Shown piece after piece: positions 13,075 to 17,325 of a DNA stretch of 17,325 nt. A program made the translations under genes and the position numbers. The stretch spans positions 1 through 17,325 of the forward strand of contig CAJLFQ010000046.1 in assembly GCA_905205975.1 (NCBI GenBank). Direction: 5' to 3'. The DNA comes from an uncultured Eubacteriales bacterium (GTDB taxonomy: Bacteria; Bacillota; Clostridia; Oscillospirales; QAMX01). Every line of letters begins with the position of its first letter. The first letter of the stretch is position 1. The notes under the pieces were generated by a model that was given only the letters and a program-made list of their open reading frames with translations, did no database searches and had not been told where the DNA came from.

Positions 13075-14550
13075 TCAGGTTGCAATCACGCCGGCTGTCC
13101 GCAAGGAGTCCAGCAGCGTGTTGTAGGATGCAATCACATCCGACAGCGATGTCTGCGCATCCAAGTTCGGTACTGCCGGTCCCGCCGTTATTTGCCCGGC
13201 TACACCGGTTGCGCCTGTCGCGCCTGTCGCACCGGTGGCACCGGTGGCACCTGTCGCACCGGTGGCTCCTGCGGCGCCTGTCGCACCTGTCGCACCGGTG
13301 GCTCCTGCGGCACCCGTTGCGCCTGTTGCACCGTTGGCTCCTGTGGCACCCGTTGCGCCTGCGGCACCCGTTGCGCCTGTTGCGCCGTTGGCTCCAGCAG
13401 CTCCGTCCGCACCGCGTGGAATCACAAAATCAAGAATGTGGTTCGGCGCACCAGATACGTCCGTGACGGTCGCATTTGTACCCGGTTCACCCGTTGTTGT
13501 ATTGCGAATGGTCAGTGTTTCAGCCGCACCCGTGGCACCAGTTGCGCCAGTCGGGCCTGTGGCACCGGTCGGACCAGTTGCGCCTGTTGGGCCTGTCGCG
13601 CCTGTTGGGCCTTCTTCGCCGGCCGCACCAACGGCGCCAGTCGGGCCTGTGGCACCAACTGCTCCGGCGGCACCGGTTGGTCCTGTCGCGCCTGTCGGAC
13701 CGTTGACACCGTTGGTTCCTGCGGCGCCCGTTGCACCTGTCGGGCCGGTTGCACCGGTTGCCCCTGCGGCGCCTGTGGCACCGGTCGCGCCAACCGCACC
13801 GTCGGCTCCGGCGGCACCCGTGGCACCAACTGCTCCGGCGGCACCGGTTGGTCCTGTCGCGCCTGTCGGACCGTTGACACCGTTGGTTCCTGCGGCGCCC
13901 GTTGCACCTGTCGGGCCGGTTGCACCGGTTGCCCCTGCGGCACCCGTGGCACCAGTCGGGCCGGTTGCACCAGTCGCACCAGCGGCGCCTGTGGCACCTG
14001 TCGGGCCGGTTGCACCCATTTGACCTTGCGGGCCTTGCGGGCCGACCTCGCCCTGTTCACCGGATTCCCCGGTGGCACCGCGCGGCCCCTGAATCCCCTG
14101 CGGACCCTGCGGGCCCTGCACGCCAACGCCGGTCGCACCGGTGGCGCCTGTGGCTCCTGTTGCGCCGGTCGCACCCGTGACGCCGTTTGCACCCGCTGCG
14201 CCTGTTGCACCGGTCGGGCCTGTTACGCCGACGGATGATCCGGTCGGCCCAGTCGGACCCGGAATGCCCTGCGGACCTACTGGGCCCGTTGCACCGGTCG
14301 CTCCGGTTGCGCCTGTCGAACCGCAGGAACACCGGCAGCACGATCCGCTGCGTTCATTCTCCAATTCCTGATTTGGATAGCGCGTCACGGTAGACGGCAC
14401 TGTCTGCTGCGGGCACCCCGTCTGTCCGTTCCATTGATTGAACGGATTCAGCTGTTGTTGATCAGACGGTCGGTTTGCCGCATTGTTGGAAGCATTTCTC
14501 CGGCCATTCGGCCCGAAAAAGCTGTTTGATCTCTCACATCCATTAAACAA
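13075..14550 (-). CDS. Collagen-like (Gly-X-Thr) surface or exosporium protein
   Basis: This 491-residue protein is mostly Gly-X-Y triplets, very often GAT or GPT, as in BclA-type filaments of spores and surface collagens. The N-terminal 70 residues are Asn/Gln-rich (NASNNAANRPSDQQQLNPFN) and end in a cysteine cluster SCCRCSCG (Cys71, 72, 74, 76) that could lock the trimer. The collagen region is broken once by a non-collagen module, ETLTIRNTTTGEPGTNATV to ILDFVIPRG, coded at about 13412-13530. The last 35 or so residues (LSDVIASYNTLLDSLRTAG) form a helical end piece that may trimerise. TTG 14550 is taken as the start because AGGTGA lies 5 nt upstream; a GTG at 14565 lacks a ribosome site. 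No signal peptide is seen, as in spore-coat collagens made in the mother cell. Frequent Thr in the third position offers many O-glycosylation sites. Confidence 0.88.
   Translation of the reverse strand: MFNGCERSNSFFGPNGRRNASNNAANRPSDQQQLNPFNQWNGQTGCPQQTVPSTVTRYPNQELENERSGSCCRCSCGSTGATGATGATGPVGPQGIPGPTGPTGSSVGVTGPTGATGAAGANGVTGATGATGATGATGATGVGVQGPQGPQGIQGPRGATGESGEQGEVGPQGPQGQMGATGPTGATGAAGATGATGPTGATGAAGATGATGPTGATGAAGTNGVNGPTGATGPTGAAGAVGATGAAGADGAVGATGATGAAGATGATGPTGATGAAGTNGVNGPTGATGPTGAAGAVGATGPTGAVGAAGEEGPTGATGPTGATGPTGATGPTGATGATGAAETLTIRNTTTGEPGTNATVTDVSGAPNHILDFVIPRGADGAAGANGATGATGAAGATGATGANGATGATGAAGATGATGATGAAGATGATGATGATGATGATGATGVAGQITAGPAVPNLDAQTSLSDVIASYNTLLDSLRTAGVIAT
13649..13941. 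repeat. Exact 122-bp direct repeat inside the collagen-like gene
   Basis: Bases 13649-13770 and 13820-13941 are identical. The offset is 171 bp, which is 57 codons or 19 Gly-X-Y triplets, so the reading frame and triplet register are kept. The intervening 49 bp are ordinary triplets. This indicates a recent in-frame duplication or homogenisation within the repeat region. Confidence 0.92.
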
Positions 14551-14578
14551 TTGCGTCACCTGCACATATGATAAATTG

Positions 14579-14599
14579 ATACGGCAGCAAGCACCGTAT
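14579..14599. promoter_or_regulatory. Inverted repeat between the divergent collagen-like and glycosyltransferase genes
   Basis: ATACGG (14579-14584) and CCGTAT (14594-14599) are perfect complements separated by 9 bp, in the 149-bp divergent spacer. It may be an operator or part of a 5' hairpin. No convincing sigma-A promoter could be placed in this spacer on either strand, which would fit an alternative (for example sporulation) sigma factor but does not show it. Confidence 0.3.
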
Positions 14600-14699
14600 T
14601 CACTATAAAATATGCCGTCGGCGGCGGATTCGCCACTTTGTTTTTCGTCTGCTTGTTCTGATGGTTTTCATGGGTGCATTCACATGATGGGAGGTTTTT

Positions 14700-15776
14700 A
14701 TGGCAACTCTGTCCGTTTGTTTGATTATGAAGGATGAAGCAGATGTCTGCGCACGCGTTCTGCGGTCTGCCCAGCCGTTTGCAGATGAATTGATTGTCGT
14801 GGATACAGGATCCAGCGATGCCACGGTTGAAATCGCGCGTTCGTGCGGCGCCAAGGTCTCTGTTTTCGAGTGGAACGACAATTTTTCCGCCGCGCGGAAT
14901 GACGCGTTTTCCAAGGCCGGCTGCGACTATTTGATGTGGCTGGACGCCGACGACGTCGTGCCGGAATCCAGCGCGCAGCAGATCCGTTCTGCCAAAGCAT
15001 CGGATTTCTACGGAGCAGATGTTTTGATGATGCCCTATCATCTGGCATTTCACGAAGACGGTTCGCCCTCCTTTTCCATTCAGCGGGAGCGGATTCTGCG
15101 CCGCTGTCCGCTGGCCGAATGGCAGGGCGCCGTCCACGAAGTGATCCGGCCGTTCGGGCAGATCAAAACGCTGGATGCGCCCATCGAGCATCGGAAGCTG
15201 CATCCAAGCGTCCCGGGGCGCAACCTGCGCATCTATGAATCGCTGATTCAAAAACGCGCCATTCTCTCCGAACGGGAGCGTTTTTATTATGCGCGGGAGC
15301 TGGCTGACAACGGCCGGTTTGCCGAGGCGGAACCGGTTTTTTGGGAGTTGCTTTCCGTGATGCGTCCGGATTCCGCAGACCGCGGCGCGTTGTGCAGGGG
15401 GCTGGCGGCCTGCCGGGATGCCGCCGGTGACCCTTCGGGTGCGCTGCGCTTTCTGCTCTTTTCTCTGGAAAACGGCTGGCCCTCCGCTGTCACCTGCTGT
15501 GAGCTCGGACGTCGATTTGCCGCAAAAGGCCGATTTGATATCGCTATCGAATGGTATCAAAGAGCCTTGGCGGATGGCGGACACACTCCGGAGACATTCG
15601 ATTCCCCAGACTGTCACGGCTTCCTCCCCTGCATCCAGCTCTGCCTCTGCTATGACCGGCTGGGTCAGATTGAAAAGGCTGTTTTTTGGAATCAGCGCGC
15701 CGCGCTTTACCGTCCGGACGACCCCGCAGTGCGCTACAATGCTGCTTATTTTGCCGGTCTGCGTGCGCGCACCTGA
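14700..15776 (+). CDS. Family 2 glycosyltransferase with C-terminal TPR-like repeats
   Basis: This 358-residue cytosolic enzyme starts with the GT-A fold of family 2: LSVCLIMKDEADVCARVLRSA, ELIVVDTGSSDATVEIA (nucleotide-sugar binding), FEWNDNFSAARNDAF and WLDADDVV (the DxD metal motif, near residues 81-84). After residue 200 come helical repeat units such as RFAEAEPVFWELLSVM, GRFDIAIEWYQRALADGG and GQIEKAVFWNQRAALYRPDD, typical TPR helices. GT2 enzymes with TPR tails include protein glycosyltransferases of the SunS type. ATG 14700 follows GGGAGG at 14689-14694 by 5 nt. It is divergent from the collagen-like gene; in Clostridioides difficile the glycosyltransferase gene sgtA is linked with bclA3, so the Thr-rich collagen protein is the likely acceptor. 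That pairing is inference; the sugar is unknown. Confidence 0.9.
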   Translation: MATLSVCLIMKDEADVCARVLRSAQPFADELIVVDTGSSDATVEIARSCGAKVSVFEWNDNFSAARNDAFSKAGCDYLMWLDADDVVPESSAQQIRSAKASDFYGADVLMMPYHLAFHEDGSPSFSIQRERILRRCPLAEWQGAVHEVIRPFGQIKTLDAPIEHRKLHPSVPGRNLRIYESLIQKRAILSERERFYYARELADNGRFAEAEPVFWELLSVMRPDSADRGALCRGLAACRDAAGDPSGALRFLLFSLENGWPSAVTCCELGRRFAAKGRFDIAIEWYQRALADGGHTPETFDSPDCHGFLPCIQLCLCYDRLGQIEKAVFWNQRAALYRPDDPAVRYNAAYFAGLRART

Positions 15777-15825
15777 GATGCGGTTTTGAAACCGATTCCG
15801 CTTTCAGTCAAATAAGACTTGATTT

Positions 15826-15854
15826 TTGACAGCTTTCGTTGTATCATATATACA
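15826..15854 (+). promoter_or_regulatory. Promoter of smpB
   Basis: TTGACA at 15826-15831 and TATACA at 15849-15854 are 17 bp apart in an AT-rich patch. The leader would be about 40 nt. Confidence 0.75.
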
Positions 15855-15899
15855 TCTGAAAATCATTTGATGAGAACCACTTGAAGAAGAGGGAAACGC

Positions 15900-16367
15900 A
15901 TGGCGGACGGTATTAAAATCATTGCGCAAAACAAAAAAGCATGGCACGACTACTTTGTCCTGGAACAGATCGAAGCCGGAATTGCCTTGGTTGGTACGGA
16001 AGTCAAATCCATCCGCAGCGGCGCCGTCAATCTGAAAGACAGCTTTTGTTCCATCAAAGACGGCGAACTATTTGCCCGCGGCATTCACATCAGCCCGTAT
16101 GAAAAGGGCAACCTGTTCAACCGCGACCCGCTGCGCGACCGTCGGCTGCTTGTCCACAAGCGCGAAATCCGGCGCCTGCACAGCGCCGTCAAACAGGACG
16201 GCTTGACCATCGTGCCGCTGAAGCTCTATTTGAAAAATGCAAAAATCAAGCTCGAAATCGGGCTCTGCAAAGGCAAGAAGCTGTATGACAAGCGCGAAGT
16301 TGAGGCCAAACGCGCCGCCGACCGCGAAATCGAAAAGCAGTTGAAAACGCGCGACCACCGCGACTGA
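15900..16367 (+). CDS. smpB: SsrA-binding protein SmpB
   Basis: SmpB binds tmRNA and brings it to stalled ribosomes for trans-translation. The 155-residue product shows the whole family pattern: IIAQNKKAWHDYFVLEQIEAGI, LVGTEVKSIRSGAVNLKDSF, the HISPYEKGNLFNRDPLRDRRLL segment, LHKREIRRL-like VHKREIRRLHSAV, IVPLKLYLKNAKIKLEIGL and the basic C-terminal tail that starts GKKLYDKREVEAKRAADREI. The length is normal. ATG 15900 follows a purine-rich AGAGGG site. The tmRNA gene ssrA often lies just downstream but is not in this window. The next gene starts 46 bp later on the same strand and may be co-transcribed. Confidence 0.97.
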   Translation: MADGIKIIAQNKKAWHDYFVLEQIEAGIALVGTEVKSIRSGAVNLKDSFCSIKDGELFARGIHISPYEKGNLFNRDPLRDRRLLVHKREIRRLHSAVKQDGLTIVPLKLYLKNAKIKLEIGLCKGKKLYDKREVEAKRAADREIEKQLKTRDHRD

Positions 16368-16413
16368 AAGCAAACGCTTCATCCACAAACAAATGAATAG
16401 GAAGGTGCTCTCT

Positions 16414-17274
16414 ATGATCTACGAACAAGTCAACCTGAACGAGCTGTATCCGGCGCTGCCGGACATTGGCTCGCCCACGCTGCTGCACACCTACTGCCGT
16501 TCCGCTTCCCCGGAATTGGGCGACAAGCGGTACCCGGCCGTCGTCATCTGCCCGGGCGGCGCTTATATGTTTACCTCCGACCGTGAGGCTGAACCCATTG
16601 CGCTCGCATTTTTAGCGCGCGGCATCCAGTGTTTTGTGCTCCGTTATCACGTCGCACCGGCGGCGCGTTATCCGGTGCCGCAGCTGGAAGCGGCGGCTGC
16701 CATCGCCTATCTGCGCGCCAACGCCGACAAGTATCACATCCTGCCGGACTGCATCTCGATTCTCGGCTTTTCTGCGGGCGGCCATCTGGCTGGCAGCTAT
16801 TCGACCCACTGGTCCGAACCGCTGTACAGCGAAACGCTTGGCATTCCGGTGGATCTGCTCCGTCCGAACGGCATGGTGCTCTGCTACGGCGTCCTCAGCG
16901 GCGGTAAGAAAACGCATGAAGGCTCCATGATCAGCCTCCTCGGCGATCAGGATTCGCCGGAAATGCGCCGCCTGCTCAGCACGGAGCTGCATGTCTCCGA
17001 AGACACCCCGCCGGCATTCATCTGGCACACGTTTGCCGACAACGGCGTCCCCGTGGAAAACAGCCTGCTGACTGCAAACGCCCTGGCGGCACAGCATATC
17101 CCCTTTGAAATGCACATTTATCCGGATGGATGCCATGGTCTGGCACTTTCCAACTGGCTGACAACCTCAAATCCGGAAAACGGGATGCCGCCGTCGTATG
17201 TCGCACACTGGGTGGAGGACTGCGCAAACTGGATGCTGCGTCTGGCAAAACTGGATATTCTCTGCACGCTGTAA
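16414..17274 (+). CDS. Alpha/beta-hydrolase fold esterase (acetyl-xylan-esterase/BD-FAE-like)
   Basis: This 286-residue cytosolic enzyme has the alpha/beta-hydrolase elements in order: the oxyanion-hole segment VVICPGGAYMFTSDREAEPIA, a CFVLRYHVAP strand, the nucleophile elbow GFSAGGHLAGS with the catalytic Ser, an Asp in FIWHTFADNGVPVENS, and a late YPDGCHGLAL that supplies the catalytic His. The arrangement is that of small carbohydrate-ester esterases (acetyl-xylan esterase and bacterial dienelactone-like families), so it may remove acetyl or other acyl groups from sugars taken into the cell. No signal peptide is present. ATG 16414 was chosen because AGGAAGGTG at 16399-16407 is 6 nt upstream; an in-frame ATG at 16393 precedes that site. 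It follows smpB by 46 bp. The substrate is not shown by sequence. Confidence 0.9.
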   Translation: MIYEQVNLNELYPALPDIGSPTLLHTYCRSASPELGDKRYPAVVICPGGAYMFTSDREAEPIALAFLARGIQCFVLRYHVAPAARYPVPQLEAAAAIAYLRANADKYHILPDCISILGFSAGGHLAGSYSTHWSEPLYSETLGIPVDLLRPNGMVLCYGVLSGGKKTHEGSMISLLGDQDSPEMRRLLSTELHVSEDTPPAFIWHTFADNGVPVENSLLTANALAAQHIPFEMHIYPDGCHGLALSNWLTTSNPENGMPPSYVAHWVEDCANWMLRLAKLDILCTL

Positions 17275-17325
17275 GCTGCGCATCTATTCCATCTTGTTAT
17301 ATCCATATAAGTTTGCATAGCATGT

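Noticed and set aside
13018..14238. Long plus-strand frames across the collagen-like gene, one rich in Cys-Gly-Thr-Arg and one of Ala-Pro-Val repeats
   Set aside because: They are antisense shadows of the GC-rich triplet repeat; they lack ribosome sites, and the minus-strand frame gives a known protein type with sensible ends.
13200..14330. Dense short repeats considered as a CRISPR array or VNTR of non-coding type
   Set aside because: The period is 9 bp multiples coding Gly-X-Y with no unique spacers of constant length; it is a collagen coding region.
15781..15794. CGGTTT/AAACCG inverted repeat after the glycosyltransferase gene as a terminator
   Set aside because: The loop is too short for the full stem, and no T-run follows.
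17295..17312. TTATAT/ATATAA inverted repeat near the right edge
   Set aside because: It is short and AT-rich at the window end; without downstream sequence no role can be supported.

Overview
The window looks like a moderately GC-rich Clostridia genome, most likely Oscillospirales/Ruminococcaceae-like. This is an inference from strong AGGAGG-type ribosome sites, sigma-A promoters close to TTGACA/TATAAT, a Gram-positive lipobox on PstS, an aspartokinase and MATE pump of the Clostridia type, and a BclA-like collagen protein beside a glycosyltransferase. No rRNA, tRNA, CRISPR array or intact transposase gene was seen.

Layout. 1-1604: a promoter, a leader of about 130 nt and an intact aspartate kinase. 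1740-4823: a collapsed phosphate-uptake locus. It holds a pstS with three lesions, a pstC with an internal frameshift that then runs directly into the last 30 codons of a phoB-type regulator, and a phoR kinase that is still open but has lost residues from its ATP-binding G1 box and probably from its sensor domain. The rest of pstC, any pstA, pstB and phoU, and nearly all of phoB are missing. 4965-7128: a MATE pump with no ordinary start codon at its expected N-terminus, then a HAD-IIA phosphatase. 7129-7521: a gene-free stretch holding a 364-bp segment bounded by 37-bp imperfect inverted repeats. 7522-9090: divergent mrp/NBP35-type ATPase and YfbR-like nucleotidase genes, driven by back-to-back promoters that share a palindromic -35 region.

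9280-11911: a self-contained three-gene operon (strong promoter to strong terminator) of membrane-anchored, outward-facing proteins. The middle one resembles trigger factor (PPIase plus chaperone arm) on a membrane anchor; the other two are unrecognised. This is the best candidate here for an undescribed system. 11963-12632: a flavodoxin-like gene ending at a bidirectional terminator shared with the convergent genes. 12645-15776: a collagen-like Gly-X-Thr protein followed on the same strand by a holin-type membrane protein, with a TPR-containing family-2 glycosyltransferase divergent from them, suggesting a glycosylated surface or spore filament locus. 15826-17274: smpB and an alpha/beta-hydrolase esterase.

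The lesions in 1740-4965 are clustered and several sit at short direct repeats, whereas the genes on either side look intact. This reads as local decay of Pst/Pho phosphate sensing, although a local assembly error must be excluded.
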